DNA from: Fidelibacterota bacterium UBA6531
Lineage (GTDB): Bacteria; Fidelibacterota; Marinisomatia; Marinisomatales; TCS55
NCBI GenBank assembly: GCA_002436185.1
Contig: DJKX01000040.1
Location: 1-64,000 of the forward strand
Length of the DNA stretch: 64,000 nucleotides
Direction: 5' to 3'
Shown: positions 24,127 to 34,005 of the stretch, in pieces
Layout of the letters: each line of letters starts with the position of its first letter
Position numbering within the stretch: the stretch's first letter is position 1
The notes under the pieces: model-generated
Seen by the model: only the letters and a program-made list of their open reading frames with translations
The model's database searches: none
What the model was told of the DNA's origin: nothing
Made by a program: the position numbers and the translations under genes

Positions 24127-25885
24127 TCTTATTCCTCAAAGACGGTTTGTAGTTGTAAGCGGTGTCGTTGTTATGCTCATGTTTTCATTGGTAATTAGGT
24201 TTTTTTATTTGCAAGTATACTTTCATGACACTTACAAAAAGAAAGCTGAAGTAAATCGTATTCGGGCTATACCTCTAAATGCACCAAGAGGATTAATACT
24301 AGACCGAAATGGTGAAATTATTGTCGATAATTATCCTACCTATGTTTTAACGGCAATACCTGGTGAAATAATAAATAAAGAAAAGAATTTCCAGATTGTT
24401 AGTTATTGTACAGGAATTGACACTTCATTATTAAAAACCAATTATAAAAAATATTATCGAGGACGTTTTCTGCCGGCTAGATTAGCCAAAGATTTAACAT
24501 TCGATCAATTAAGCAGGATCGAAGAACACAAACAGGAATTGACAGGAATTAATTATCAACAATTTCCTGAACGTTATTTCCCAGGGAAAATAAACGCATC
24601 TCATTTACTTGGGTATGTGAAAGAGGTTGACCAAGCCATTATTAAAGAAATTAGCGAAAAAGAAAAATATATTTATGGAGATTTAGTTGGTTGGCGTGGA
24701 TTGGAAAAAGTATATGAAAACAGATTACGTGGAATAAAGGGCGTTCATTTTGTAGAAGTTGATGCTTATGGTAGAGAAATAGGTCAATCCTCTGATTATG
24801 AAAAGGAAAATCCTGTCCCGGGAACTGATCTGCAAACGACTCTTTTGATTCCACTTCAAGCAATGATTGAAAAAATATTAGATGGAAAACGAGCAGTCGT
24901 ACTTGTCTCACTCCCTGAAACAGGTGAAATGCTGGCCATGGTCAGTAAGCCTGATTATTCACCTGATTTATTTACAGGCGAAACAACTGTAGACGAATGG
25001 CAGGAAATTATAAGTAATCCAAATAAACCATTATTAAACAGAATGACGCATGGGTTATATCCTCCGGGATCCACGTTGAAGATGATTACTGCAATGGCAT
25101 TAATGGAAAAAGATAAAATAAATTATTCAGAAAAAATCAACTGTAATGGGGTGTATGAATTAGGTGACAGACAATTTCATTGTTGGAAAGAAGAGGGTCA
25201 TGGCGAAATGGATTTAGAGCAAGCTATCGCTCAATCATGTAATGTTTATTTTTATCATATTGTACAACGTTTATCAATTGATGAATGGGCAAATGCATGT
25301 AATGAATTTGGATTTGGACAAAGAACTGAAATTGATTTAGCATCTGAAGCAAAAGGTGTGGTACCAAATTCACGTTTTATGAATAAACAATATGGTCGTT
25401 GGGGTTGGTCAAAAGGTCATTTATTAAATTTATCCTTGGGGCAGGGTGAATTGGTAGTAACTCCCATACAAATGATGCAATTTATTAATAGTCTTGCTAT
25501 GAGTGGAACGACACCGGCATTGCACGTAGTTAAAGAAAAAACACATACTATACAAACTGTACATCGTTATTCTAAACAAACATGGAATCGCATGAAAAAA
25601 TATATGAGAAACGTCGTTTCGTCTTCTCATGGCACGGGAAATCGAGCCAACCCGGGAATTCCTGGTTTAAATGTCGCAGGAAAAACAGGTACTGCTCAAA
25701 ATCCTCACGGAGAACCTCATGCTTGGTTTATAGGTTATGGTGAAAAAAATAAAAAACGTGTGTCTGTAGTTGTGTTAGTTGAAAACGGTGGTCATGGCGG
25801 TGTTACAGCGGCCCCAATCGCTGGGAGAATATTTGAATTTCTCTTTTCTTCTAATGAAAATATGAATCTGGCATTTTCATTATGA
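24110..25885 (+). CDS. mrdA: Penicillin-binding protein 2 (elongation transpeptidase)
   Basis: A 591-residue class B PBP. It has an N-terminal membrane anchor (13-36), a dimerisation domain beginning at NAPRGLILDRNGE, and a transpeptidase domain with Ser321 in PPGSTLK, an SCN motif near 374-376 and KTGTAQ near 523. The enzyme crosslinks peptidoglycan during side-wall growth and is the target of mecillinam. It begins with GTG inside mreD and ends ATGA into rodA, so it is tightly coupled to its glycosyltransferase partner. Confidence 0.96.
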   Translation: MLKAANLIPQRRFVVVSGVVVMLMFSLVIRFFYLQVYFHDTYKKKAEVNRIRAIPLNAPRGLILDRNGEIIVDNYPTYVLTAIPGEIINKEKNFQIVSYCTGIDTSLLKTNYKKYYRGRFLPARLAKDLTFDQLSRIEEHKQELTGINYQQFPERYFPGKINASHLLGYVKEVDQAIIKEISEKEKYIYGDLVGWRGLEKVYENRLRGIKGVHFVEVDAYGREIGQSSDYEKENPVPGTDLQTTLLIPLQAMIEKILDGKRAVVLVSLPETGEMLAMVSKPDYSPDLFTGETTVDEWQEIISNPNKPLLNRMTHGLYPPGSTLKMITAMALMEKDKINYSEKINCNGVYELGDRQFHCWKEEGHGEMDLEQAIAQSCNVYFYHIVQRLSIDEWANACNEFGFGQRTEIDLASEAKGVVPNSRFMNKQYGRWGWSKGHLLNLSLGQGELVVTPIQMMQFINSLAMSGTTPALHVVKEKTHTIQTVHRYSKQTWNRMKKYMRNVVSSSHGTGNRANPGIPGLNVAGKTGTAQNPHGEPHAWFIGYGEKNKKRVSVVVLVENGGHGGVTAAPIAGRIFEFLFSSNENMNLAFSL

Positions 25886-27114
25886 TTCAACTTTTTTTTC
25901 AAAAATTCAAAGAATCATCCATCAGTTTATTAGTGATAGCATTGTTTCTTACTGGAGTGGGTTTAATTACATTAAAAAGTATCAATGCTGGACAAGAGGG
26001 GACCTTTTTTCAACTATCATTTTTTAAAGAGTTGTTTTTTCTAATACCAGCTTTGATTGCTTTTATAACTGTATTTTTCATACCGAGACATACTATACAT
26101 CGATATATTTATGGATTTTATGGATGTATGATTATTTTAATTCTGATACCATTTTTAGGTAATGAAATTGCTTCCACTTATCGCTGGATAGACATCGGTT
26201 TACCATTTGGATTTCAACCTTCAGAATTTGCAAAATGGATCATAGTTATAGCGCTGGCTCGCTATTTATCCGATCATAACTTGGAAATGAATCATTATTC
26301 ATCAAGTATTATTCCTATTATTTTGGTTATAATTCCCGCTGGGATCGTTTTAAATCAACCCGATTTAGGATCAGCTATTATTATACTCGTACCGTTGTTA
26401 CCAATGCTGTATTGGGTTGGAGCACGACCTTTCCATCTATTTCTTATGATGGCTCCACTAGTCAGTATTCTGACAGCATTTCATTGGTTTTCCTTTACAC
26501 TCTGGGCTATAATAATGGTGTTTGTTATTTATAAAGCAAAACCTAATTTTGTTTTTAGTATTTCTACTTTTTTTGGTAATGTTTTTTTGGGATTATTATC
26601 ACCTATTTTATGGGGTATGCTAAAAGAATATCAACAAAGAAGAATATTAACATTATTCAATCCTGAAATTGATCCTCTTGGAGCTGCGTATCAAATTATT
26701 CAAAGTAAAACAGCGATTGGAGCCGGTGGGTTGTTTGGAAAAGGATGGGGGCAAGGAACTCAGACTCATCTCAAATTTTTACCAGTTCAGGAATCTGATT
26801 TTATTATTTCTGTAATTGGCGAAGAGTTCGGCTTTTTAACCATATTAATATTGATAACATTATTTTCAATATTTATTCTACGAACAATACGTTTAGCGTT
26901 TAATGTTGATGATCGTTTCTCCAGCCTGGTTTTGGTTGGATTAGGTACAATATTTACTGCACACGTTTTTGTGAATTTCGCTATGACCGTCGGTATGATA
27001 CCTGTAAAAGGGTTACCATTACCATTTGTTTCATATGGTGGGTCTTTTCTTTTGTCCAGTTATATCATGGTAGCCCTTATAATGAACTTGAGTATTGATC
27101 CCAAGGATTATTAA
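25882..27114 (+). CDS. rodA: Rod shape-determining protein RodA (SEDS glycosyltransferase)
   Basis: A 410-residue membrane protein with about ten helices. SEDS-family markers include YRWIDIGLPFGFQPSEFAK, NQPDLGSA, QIIQSKTAIGAGGLFGKGWG and the C-terminal GLPLPFVSYGGS. RodA polymerises glycan strands from lipid II with PBP2. The last gene of the rod cluster; a 70-base gap follows. Confidence 0.96.
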   Translation: MIQLFFQKFKESSISLLVIALFLTGVGLITLKSINAGQEGTFFQLSFFKELFFLIPALIAFITVFFIPRHTIHRYIYGFYGCMIILILIPFLGNEIASTYRWIDIGLPFGFQPSEFAKWIIVIALARYLSDHNLEMNHYSSSIIPIILVIIPAGIVLNQPDLGSAIIILVPLLPMLYWVGARPFHLFLMMAPLVSILTAFHWFSFTLWAIIMVFVIYKAKPNFVFSISTFFGNVFLGLLSPILWGMLKEYQQRRILTLFNPEIDPLGAAYQIIQSKTAIGAGGLFGKGWGQGTQTHLKFLPVQESDFIISVIGEEFGFLTILILITLFSIFILRTIRLAFNVDDRFSSLVLVGLGTIFTAHVFVNFAMTVGMIPVKGLPLPFVSYGGSFLLSSYIMVALIMNLSIDPKDY

Positions 27115-27186
27115 AAAGTGCAATGATCATTTACTGAATCCTCAGTAAATTCCCGGCCTATCCTTTTGCAAAAACAAAGATTATAT

Positions 27187-28002
27187 ATGCTAAAACGACT
27201 TGGAAAAATTTCTATCCTATGTGCAATCTTATTGAATGCGATAAGTTTATCTGCTCAATCTGAATCAAAGCAAGTAAAGAGATTGAGTGATAAAGTTAGT
27301 CAGCAGAATAATCGAATAAATGAATTGGAAACAAAACTGAATATTTTGCTTCCTGAATTACAAAGAACACTCAAAGCGACTGTTGAAGCAAAAGAACAAA
27401 CAGATTCTGTCTCAATCCTGATTATTAATCGAATTAATACAATTCATAATAAAATAAGATTGTTGGAAGATAAAGCAGCTTATTCTGACAGCACAAATTT
27501 TGAAGTTTTAGCCCAATTAGTAATGATCGAAAATAAAATTGTTACTCTTGCAAATAGTTTCACTGAATTATATAATGTTCGCAATGATCAAACTCCCGCC
27601 TCACCCAGTTCAAAGATCAGTCCCACTGAGTATAAAAGACTGTATATTGAAAGTTTGAGCCATTTTCAAAATGGAATGTATAGTCAATCCATAAAAGGCT
27701 TTTCAAAACTCGTTATTAGTGATCCACAGAATAATCTTGCAGATAATAGCCAATATTGGCTAGCTGAATGTTATTATTCGCAAAAGAACTATAAACGGGC
27801 AATTATAGAATTTGAAAAAGTGTTTACATTTGCTGGAACAGATAAAGATGATGATGCTCAATTAAAACTGGGCTTGGCTTTTCAAAGTATGGGTAATCTG
27901 GTTAAAGCACGTGAAGAATTTCAGCGATTAGTGGACTATTTCCCAGGAAGTGAATTTTACGATCGTTCCAAAGAAGCTTTGAAACAATTAACAATCGAAT
28001 AA
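27187..28002 (+). CDS. CpoB/YbgF-like periplasmic coiled-coil TPR protein
   Basis: About 271 residues. The ATG at 27187 gives a good signal peptide (MLKRLGKISILCAILLNAISLSAQ), so the TTG at 27166 is rejected. A coiled coil covers roughly residues 25-115 (QNNRINELETKLN), then comes a Pro/Ser linker, then three TPR-like units (YKRLYIESLSHFQNGMYSQS, NSQYWLAECYYSQKNYKRAI, DAQLKLGLAFQSMGNLVKAR). This is the CpoB/YbgF architecture, which links Tol-Pal to wall synthesis. No tol genes are adjacent; position after rodA suggests an envelope role here too. Confidence 0.82.
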   Translation: MLKRLGKISILCAILLNAISLSAQSESKQVKRLSDKVSQQNNRINELETKLNILLPELQRTLKATVEAKEQTDSVSILIINRINTIHNKIRLLEDKAAYSDSTNFEVLAQLVMIENKIVTLANSFTELYNVRNDQTPASPSSKISPTEYKRLYIESLSHFQNGMYSQSIKGFSKLVISDPQNNLADNSQYWLAECYYSQKNYKRAIIEFEKVFTFAGTDKDDDAQLKLGLAFQSMGNLVKAREEFQRLVDYFPGSEFYDRSKEALKQLTIE

Positions 28003-28018
28003 CCGAAAAAAATAATAT

Positions 28019-28846
28019 ATGAGTAAACTTTTCTACATGACGACGGAAATTATTCCGTTCGCTAATACATCAAGCCTGGCTCCATTTTCAACAAAAGTAC
28101 CTCTGCTAATGCAGGAAAAAGGTCATGATATTCGTACTATAATTCCAAAATACGGGTATGTCAGTGAGCGTAAATATATATTAAGAGAGGTGATTCGTCT
28201 TCGAGATATTCCTTTTGAGTATAATGGAGAAGAAAAAGTACTATCTGCTAAAAGTGCTTTCATTCCTAAAACTCGCGTTCAGGTTTATTTTTTAGAAGAT
28301 AATAAATGGTTTAAGCCTCAAACGAATCTTGTGTATAAATCAAAAAATGGTAGAATCCTAACCGATAATGATCAGCGTTTCTCAATATTTTGTAAAGCAA
28401 CTTTAGCTACACTGCCTCACTTGTTTTGGAAACCGGATATTTTCTTATGTAATGGATGGCAATCATCTTTTGTACCAGCTATGTATAAAGAAGAATATGC
28501 GAAAAAGGATTTTTATGAAAATATCAAAACAGTACTTATGGTACATAGTATGGATGATGAATATACAAATTTCGGACAGGCAGCCTTTGATAAAGCTGGA
28601 TTAAAAATTCCAAAAGCTATGAAGAATGGAAAAGTCAATGCATATGAAGCAGCTACTGAAAACGCAGATATGATTATTGCTCTGGAATCTCCATCTAATA
28701 ATATTACTGAAAAATTGCTAAAGCTTCCTACAGTGAAAGCCAATAAGAAAAAAGTAGTTACGGTTAAAGTTCCGGAAGGGGATATATTGGATTATCAGCC
28801 TGTAGCTGATAAACTTGATAAAGTCCTTGAGAAACTTAACGGTTGA
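28019..28846 (+). CDS. Stand-alone starch/glycogen synthase N-lobe protein
   Basis: A 275-residue protein equivalent to the first Rossmann lobe of GT5 glycogen synthases only. The start MTTEIIPFANTSSLAPFS corresponds to the family's KTGGL loop, but the Lys that contacts ADP-glucose is Asn here and GG is SS. RTIIPKYGYVSERKY and FLCNGWQSSFVPAMY fit the fold. The C-terminal lobe with the nucleotide-sugar site is missing, so glycosyl transfer is unlikely. I recall similar short proteins in Bacteroidetes beside DUF4270 lipoproteins, and a lipoprotein gene follows here as well. Probably a conserved non-catalytic or differently acting protein. Confidence 0.75.
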   Translation: MSKLFYMTTEIIPFANTSSLAPFSTKVPLLMQEKGHDIRTIIPKYGYVSERKYILREVIRLRDIPFEYNGEEKVLSAKSAFIPKTRVQVYFLEDNKWFKPQTNLVYKSKNGRILTDNDQRFSIFCKATLATLPHLFWKPDIFLCNGWQSSFVPAMYKEEYAKKDFYENIKTVLMVHSMDDEYTNFGQAAFDKAGLKIPKAMKNGKVNAYEAATENADMIIALESPSNNITEKLLKLPTVKANKKKVVTVKVPEGDILDYQPVADKLDKVLEKLNG

Positions 28847-28868
28847 TCTGACGTATATAATTCACTTA

Positions 28869-30128
28869 ATGAAACAAATAATCAAATTTAGACTCCTTGG
28901 GATCGGTCTAGCCTGTGTACTTTATACAAGTTGTATGGAAGATCCGCTTAAAGTTGATTTAAGCGATACGGATCTTAATCTTGAGACTCAAGTACTTTAC
29001 GATATCGAAGGAGTCACATACCAGGTTCCTCCAATAATTGGCAGCAAAACTAAATTGTATTTAGGTACGGATGATGAGTTTGTATATAAGGTTGTTTTGT
29101 TAAAATCATCATTCTATTCCTTTGAGTCAAGTGCTTGGACATTATCATCGTTTCTTGACACGACTGTAAAAATAGATAGTGCATTTTTTACTATTAGAGT
29201 AGCTAAAGATACATTGGAAACACCTGCAACTTTCTCTATGTACTATTTTCCATCGGTTGGACTTGATTCTGTTTTTAGTGAATCACAATCACATTATTTA
29301 AATTTTACTGACACTGAAATTGCTGCAGGTGAATTTGTTTCAACTGCAACTGAAGAAGGTATTGAAGTGGATTCGATTACAACTAATTATACAGTTAAGT
29401 TTCCTGCAGTCAGTTTATTTGATTCTACGTTTGCTGATACATCATTGAATTATTCACTAATGATAATCCAAGAAAATGGGAATGATGAATTACAAAGTTT
29501 TTACAGTCGGGAATATGATTATTCTAATTCCTTAACTCCAAAATTGGAAATCTATTTTCGCCAATTTAATTATCCGGATTCTGCTGATACGTCTGGAGAT
29601 GTTAGTATTGATACACTTTCTAGATCTTTTCTTGTTTCTCAAGATTTAAGCATAATGGTTCCTCCAGATTTAACTGAACAAGATACATCTTTCATCTCAA
29701 TTAGCCGCGGAAAAGGTTTGCGTAGTTTAATTAAAATGGATTTTTTGGATTCACTTCAATTACCGAAACAAACAAGTTTTGATAAAGCAGAGTTGACATT
29801 ATTCATGATTCCGGATACAAATATTTCTTCATTCAGTATTTGGGCTGTGCCATTAAATGATACAATCATTTTACCAGCCTTTGAAATATTAGATGAAGAT
29901 GATTACAATGTACATGCTTCACTTTTTTCCAGCGGATCTGTCCAAGACAGTAAAGTTGTTTTCAACATTAAGAACTTCCTTCAGAATCAGCACTTTGAAA
30001 ATGTAGACAATCTTGGTATTAAACTTTATAGCAATATAAATAATAGCCTTAAAACTGAAGTTCATTTTTATTCTGCAGAACATGATTCATTATATCCAAA
30101 ACTTTTTATTCAATATGTTTCTCCGTAG
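28869..30128 (+). CDS. Outer-membrane-type lipoprotein (DUF4270-like context)
   Basis: About 419 residues from ATG 28869. The N-terminal hydrophobic stretch ends in the lipobox LYTSC, giving a lipidated Cys near residue 22. The frame upstream to 28815 lies inside the previous gene and is not used. The mature part is beta-rich and Ser/Thr/Asp-rich, with two related halves (SAFFTIRVAKDTLETPATFSM and KAELTLFMIPDTNISSFSIW), a layout like DUF4270 or DNRLRE surface proteins. Overlaps the following barrel gene by 14 bases. Function unknown. Confidence 0.7.
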   Translation: MKQIIKFRLLGIGLACVLYTSCMEDPLKVDLSDTDLNLETQVLYDIEGVTYQVPPIIGSKTKLYLGTDDEFVYKVVLLKSSFYSFESSAWTLSSFLDTTVKIDSAFFTIRVAKDTLETPATFSMYYFPSVGLDSVFSESQSHYLNFTDTEIAAGEFVSTATEEGIEVDSITTNYTVKFPAVSLFDSTFADTSLNYSLMIIQENGNDELQSFYSREYDYSNSLTPKLEIYFRQFNYPDSADTSGDVSIDTLSRSFLVSQDLSIMVPPDLTEQDTSFISISRGKGLRSLIKMDFLDSLQLPKQTSFDKAELTLFMIPDTNISSFSIWAVPLNDTIILPAFEILDEDDYNVHASLFSSGSVQDSKVVFNIKNFLQNQHFENVDNLGIKLYSNINNSLKTEVHFYSAEHDSLYPKLFIQYVSP

Positions 30129-31371
30129 ATACATAATAATTTCATTATTCACTGTCATTAATGGACAATCAATTCATAATGCGTTTGGATTAGGATTAAT
30201 TTCATTTAATCATAATGCTGCATCGGCTGCTGTAGCCAGCCGCGGGATTATTCCTTCTTTTAATCAAAATGTTTCGCTGTCAAATCCTGTAACTTGGAAT
30301 AATTTTAATTATGCATATTTATCCGGTAATTATAATGGTGATGAGTATTCCAGTGATCTTGGGGTGAACGGTTTATCTGGTATCAGCAGTGCGCAATTTA
30401 CTGTTCCGATTGGTGATCAATATGCTTGGGGATTTGGCTTAAAACCACTTTTCAATCAGCAATATTTAATTGAAGATGATCAAGTTGAATTTTATGTGGA
30501 TGACGATACTCTTTTAACACAACGCTCTGTTGACGGTTCAGGTGGTATATCATCTTTGTATACAGCTTTTCGATTTCCCTTAACTGTCCATGAAGGCATG
30601 GCGGTTGAATTGGATGTGTTATTTGGATCTTTACGAAAAGAATCAAAATTCAGTATTGATCAGCGAACATACCATTATTTTCAACGACATTTATTTTCTG
30701 GTTCGCTTTATAAAATATTTTTTTCATCAGACAGGTTTAGCCATAAAAATATACCATTGAATATTTATTTTATGTACAGTGGTGCAATTAATCCATTGAA
30801 GATAAAACATTATTCATTTCAACCATTTGAAGATTTAAACGAAAATGGTTATTATGATATTGCTGATAATCCATCGCCGTCAAGCGCTCCCTCCGCTGAA
30901 ATAAATATTTATAATAATGTTTTAGAACCTTATGAGATTGGTTTTGGTTTTGATATGTTAATGAAGAATGATCTTCATTTAATGCTCGAAGCCCATAGTT
31001 GGAATGATAAGGGATATAAAGATAGAACTATTTTTCCCTTATTATCGCAATACGTAAATAAATCTCAACAAGTGTCTCTGGCTATAGCACAATTTTCACC
31101 GGAAACAGCATTCAAATTCGCTCATAAAATACAATATAGAGGCGGTGTTTATTACCGTAAAGACTTTCTGGAAGAAATGGATAGTTATGTGAATGAAATT
31201 GGAATTTCTTTAGGGATTGGTATTAAATTTAGTGCTGCAAATAATCAAATAGATTTTGCATACAGATATGGTTTCCGTACCAGCGATATAATTTCCGATG
31301 AAAAAATCAATCATTTCACAATTGGCATGCAATTAGGTGATTTATGGTTCGTAAAAAGAAGACCAAAATGA
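30115..31371 (+). CDS. Putative outer-membrane beta-barrel protein
   Basis: About 418 residues from ATG 30115, with signal peptide MFLRRYIIISLFTVINGQS. The early segment NHNAASAAVASRGI then SLSNPVTWNNFNYAYLSGNY resembles the start of FadL/PorV-type barrels (many small residues, then NP and alternating strands). Alternating polar and aromatic strands continue to the end, closing with HFTIGMQLGDLWFV. It overlaps the lipoprotein gene upstream and the TPR lipoprotein downstream (ATGA), which suggests an outer-membrane complex of the three. Substrate unknown. Confidence 0.7.
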   Translation: MFLRRYIIISLFTVINGQSIHNAFGLGLISFNHNAASAAVASRGIIPSFNQNVSLSNPVTWNNFNYAYLSGNYNGDEYSSDLGVNGLSGISSAQFTVPIGDQYAWGFGLKPLFNQQYLIEDDQVEFYVDDDTLLTQRSVDGSGGISSLYTAFRFPLTVHEGMAVELDVLFGSLRKESKFSIDQRTYHYFQRHLFSGSLYKIFFSSDRFSHKNIPLNIYFMYSGAINPLKIKHYSFQPFEDLNENGYYDIADNPSPSSAPSAEINIYNNVLEPYEIGFGFDMLMKNDLHLMLEAHSWNDKGYKDRTIFPLLSQYVNKSQQVSLAIAQFSPETAFKFAHKIQYRGGVYYRKDFLEEMDSYVNEIGISLGIGIKFSAANNQIDFAYRYGFRTSDIISDEKINHFTIGMQLGDLWFVKRRPK

Positions 31372-32645
31372 GGTACTCAAAAATGAAATCAATTCATATT
31401 CACAAAATAATAATATTAGGTATAACAGCCTTATTTTTTTCTATGTGTGTTCCACCGGATGAACAACTAGATGAAGATGCAGCGTACGAAGCGTACCTTG
31501 ATTCGCTCCGTGAAGTTCGTTGTCCCAGGTTATTAAGTAGCGCAGCTGAATATTATAAAAACAAGGATTGGCAGTCTACAATTAATGTATATAGAGAATT
31601 AGTAGATCTAGGATGCGATAGAGATGATCCTGAAGAAGTATATCAATATTATGCAATTTCGTATGAATATTTAGGATTATTTGATAGTTCGGAATTCGTT
31701 TTGGTCAAAGGTTTGCAGCAATTGCCAAATAATGTGCAATTACGTAAACGCCTCGTATATGCCTATTCAAAACAGGGTAAAACGGATTTACAAATTTCAG
31801 AGTTAAATCGATTAAGTGAATTGATGCCGAATGATCTAGATATAAAAATGGATTTAGCAGAACTGTATGGTGAACAGGGATTTTATGATGATCAAATAGA
31901 TTATTTAGAACAAATTCTGGATATAGATCCAACAAATGAAAAAGCACAAAGTGAAATTGCAATTATTTATGAAAAAACAGGCAAAGATCCATTGGATATT
32001 TATCGAGAACGTTTTCAAAACAATCCAGATAATAACTCATACGGAATTGATTTAGCTGACCGCTTACTTAACAATGATGAAGCGTTAGAAGCAGTGGACG
32101 TACTCAAAAAAGTAATTCGTCTTGATAAAACAAGTAAAATAGCCTATCGAAAACTGGGTCAGGCGTATTATAATGCAGACCAATTAGATGATGCTTCCGA
32201 TGCCTACGAAGAACTTTTCTTGCTCAATCCTCGCGATGTTCAGATTGCATTAAAAATATGTGATGTAAATATAGCCAACCAGAACTATGCAAAAGCATTA
32301 CGTTGGGCTGACAAAGCAATTTCAATTGATAAGAATAGAGGCGAATCCCACGGTAAGAAGGGAAATGTTTATTACAAATCATTTCAAGATTGCAGAAGTG
32401 CATCCATTTCATTAGATGATCGGATAGTTTCCACATTGGCCCATAGAAATTTTTTAAAAGCAGACGGATTGGGTTTCAGTCGAACAAATAATTCCAAATC
32501 TTGGTTGGAAGATAATGAAGTCTTATTCTCAAAAGCACAGTGGTTTATGCTCGATGATGATGTAAAAAATCGAGGTTATGTTACACCAAAGAATGAATGT
32601 TATAATTGGGTTGATGAAAAACTAAAAAAAGATCCAAAGTGGTAA
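31368..32645 (+). CDS. TPR-repeat lipoprotein
   Basis: About 425 residues. Start chosen at 31368 because it overlaps the previous stop as ATGA; an internal ATG at 31383 would give a shorter leader. The lipobox is FFSMC, with acidic residues after it. Some seven tetratricopeptide units follow (SAAEYYKNKDWQSTINVYRE, VQLRKRLVYAYSKQGKTDLQ, IAYRKLGQAYYNADQLDDAS), then a C-terminal non-repeat region with Cys and Trp residues (NECYNWVDEKL). Probably an outer-membrane-anchored scaffold acting with the barrel and lipoprotein encoded just before. Confidence 0.8.
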   Translation: MRYSKMKSIHIHKIIILGITALFFSMCVPPDEQLDEDAAYEAYLDSLREVRCPRLLSSAAEYYKNKDWQSTINVYRELVDLGCDRDDPEEVYQYYAISYEYLGLFDSSEFVLVKGLQQLPNNVQLRKRLVYAYSKQGKTDLQISELNRLSELMPNDLDIKMDLAELYGEQGFYDDQIDYLEQILDIDPTNEKAQSEIAIIYEKTGKDPLDIYRERFQNNPDNNSYGIDLADRLLNNDEALEAVDVLKKVIRLDKTSKIAYRKLGQAYYNADQLDDASDAYEELFLLNPRDVQIALKICDVNIANQNYAKALRWADKAISIDKNRGESHGKKGNVYYKSFQDCRSASISLDDRIVSTLAHRNFLKADGLGFSRTNNSKSWLEDNEVLFSKAQWFMLDDDVKNRGYVTPKNECYNWVDEKLKKDPKW

Positions 32646-32666
32646 TATAATATCCGGATCTCTAAT

Positions 32667-33965
32667 TTGTCTTATCTTAAAAACGCCGACCTTGAATTAT
32701 ATCAAATTCTGATGCGTGAAGTGGGTCGTGAATTTTCTACCCTTGAATTAATTGCATCTGAAAATTTTGTAAGCTATCCAGTTTTGGAAATGGCCGGTGG
32801 TGTCATGACCAATAAATATGCGGAAGGGTATCCAGGTAAGCGCTATTACGGTGGGTGTGAACATGTTGATGAAGCTGAAGATTTGGCGCGAGACCGTGCT
32901 AAAAATCTATTCAATGCTGATTACGCAAATGTACAGCCGCACTCAGGGTCTCAAGCCAATATGGCTGCATTACTCACATTCGTTCAAACTGGCGATACGA
33001 TTATGGGATTAGATTTAGCACATGGCGGACATTTAACTCATGGCAGTCCTGTGAATTTTTCGGGAAAACTTTTCAATGTTGTTTCTTATCAGGTTGACAG
33101 GAAAACTGGTCGTGTCAATTTTGATGAAGTTATAAAATTAGCGAAAGAGCATAAACCAAAATTGATTATCTGTGGTGGCAGCGCCTATCCAAGACATATT
33201 GAATTTGAGGATTTCAAAGCAGTTGCTGATGAAATCGGTGCTTTTTTGATGGCTGACATTGCCCATCCGGCCGGATTGGTCGCAACCGGATTACACCCGT
33301 CGCCCATGCCATATTGTGATGTAGTGACAACGACAACTCATAAAACACTTCGTGGTCCACGTGGCGGAATGATAATGATGGGAAAAGATAGTGAAAACCC
33401 TTTTGGTGTTGTCGCTCCTAAATCCGGGCGCGTGAAAAATATGTCAGAATTGATTGATTCCATGGTCATGCCCGGAATTCAAGGCGGTCCACTGATGCAT
33501 ATCATCGCTGCGAAAGCAGTGGCTTTCGGTGAAGCACTGCAGCCGTCCTTTAAAGAATACACCAACCAAATTGTGAAAAATGCTCAAACACTTGCAGATG
33601 TATTTTTAAATAAAGATTATCAATTAGTTTCAGGTGGAACAGATACTCATGTAATCTTAATTGATTTGACGAATAAAGGTATTACGGGTAAAGTAGCTGA
33701 AAAAGCGCTCGAAAGAGCAGGTATAACGGTAAATAAAAATATGGTTCCTTTTGATGAACGTAGTCCGTTTGTCACAAGCGGAATTCGGATTGGAACCCCC
33801 GCGATTACAACCAGAGGAATGAAGCAAGAACAAATGATAGTAATTTGTGATTTGATTAATCAGGTCATCGATGATCCGGAAAATGAAGGCGTAATCACAA
33901 ATGTCAAATCAACAGTAAAAGAGTTGTGCGACTCATTTCCACTCTATGATGATCTGTTGAATTGA
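32667..33965 (+). CDS. glyA: Serine hydroxymethyltransferase
   Basis: A 432-residue fold-type I PLP enzyme. ELIASENF at 27-34, [15 protein letters not shown] at 49-63, [11 protein letters not shown] and the PLP lysine Lys226 in [14 protein letters not shown] are all present. It converts serine and tetrahydrofolate to glycine and methylene-tetrahydrofolate, feeding one-carbon metabolism. The start is TTG at 32667, 21 bases after the previous stop; family members begin near this point. Apparently monocistronic between envelope genes and the TRAP operon. Confidence 0.97.
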   Translation: MSYLKNADLELYQILMREVGREFSTLELIASENFVSYPVLEMAGGVMTNKYAEGYPGKRYYGGCEHVDEAEDLARDRAKNLFNADYANVQPHSGSQANMAALLTFVQTGDTIMGLDLAHGGHLTHGSPVNFSGKLFNVVSYQVDRKTGRVNFDEVIKLAKEHKPKLIICGGSAYPRHIEFEDFKAVADEIGAFLMADIAHPAGLVATGLHPSPMPYCDVVTTTTHKTLRGPRGGMIMMGKDSENPFGVVAPKSGRVKNMSELIDSMVMPGIQGGPLMHIIAAKAVAFGEALQPSFKEYTNQIVKNAQTLADVFLNKDYQLVSGGTDTHVILIDLTNKGITGKVAEKALERAGITVNKNMVPFDERSPFVTSGIRIGTPAITTRGMKQEQMIVICDLINQVIDDPENEGVITNVKSTVKELCDSFPLYDDLLN

Positions 33966-34005
33966 TCGTCAATTATTTTTCAATATTTCCTCTAAATTCA
34001 ATACC

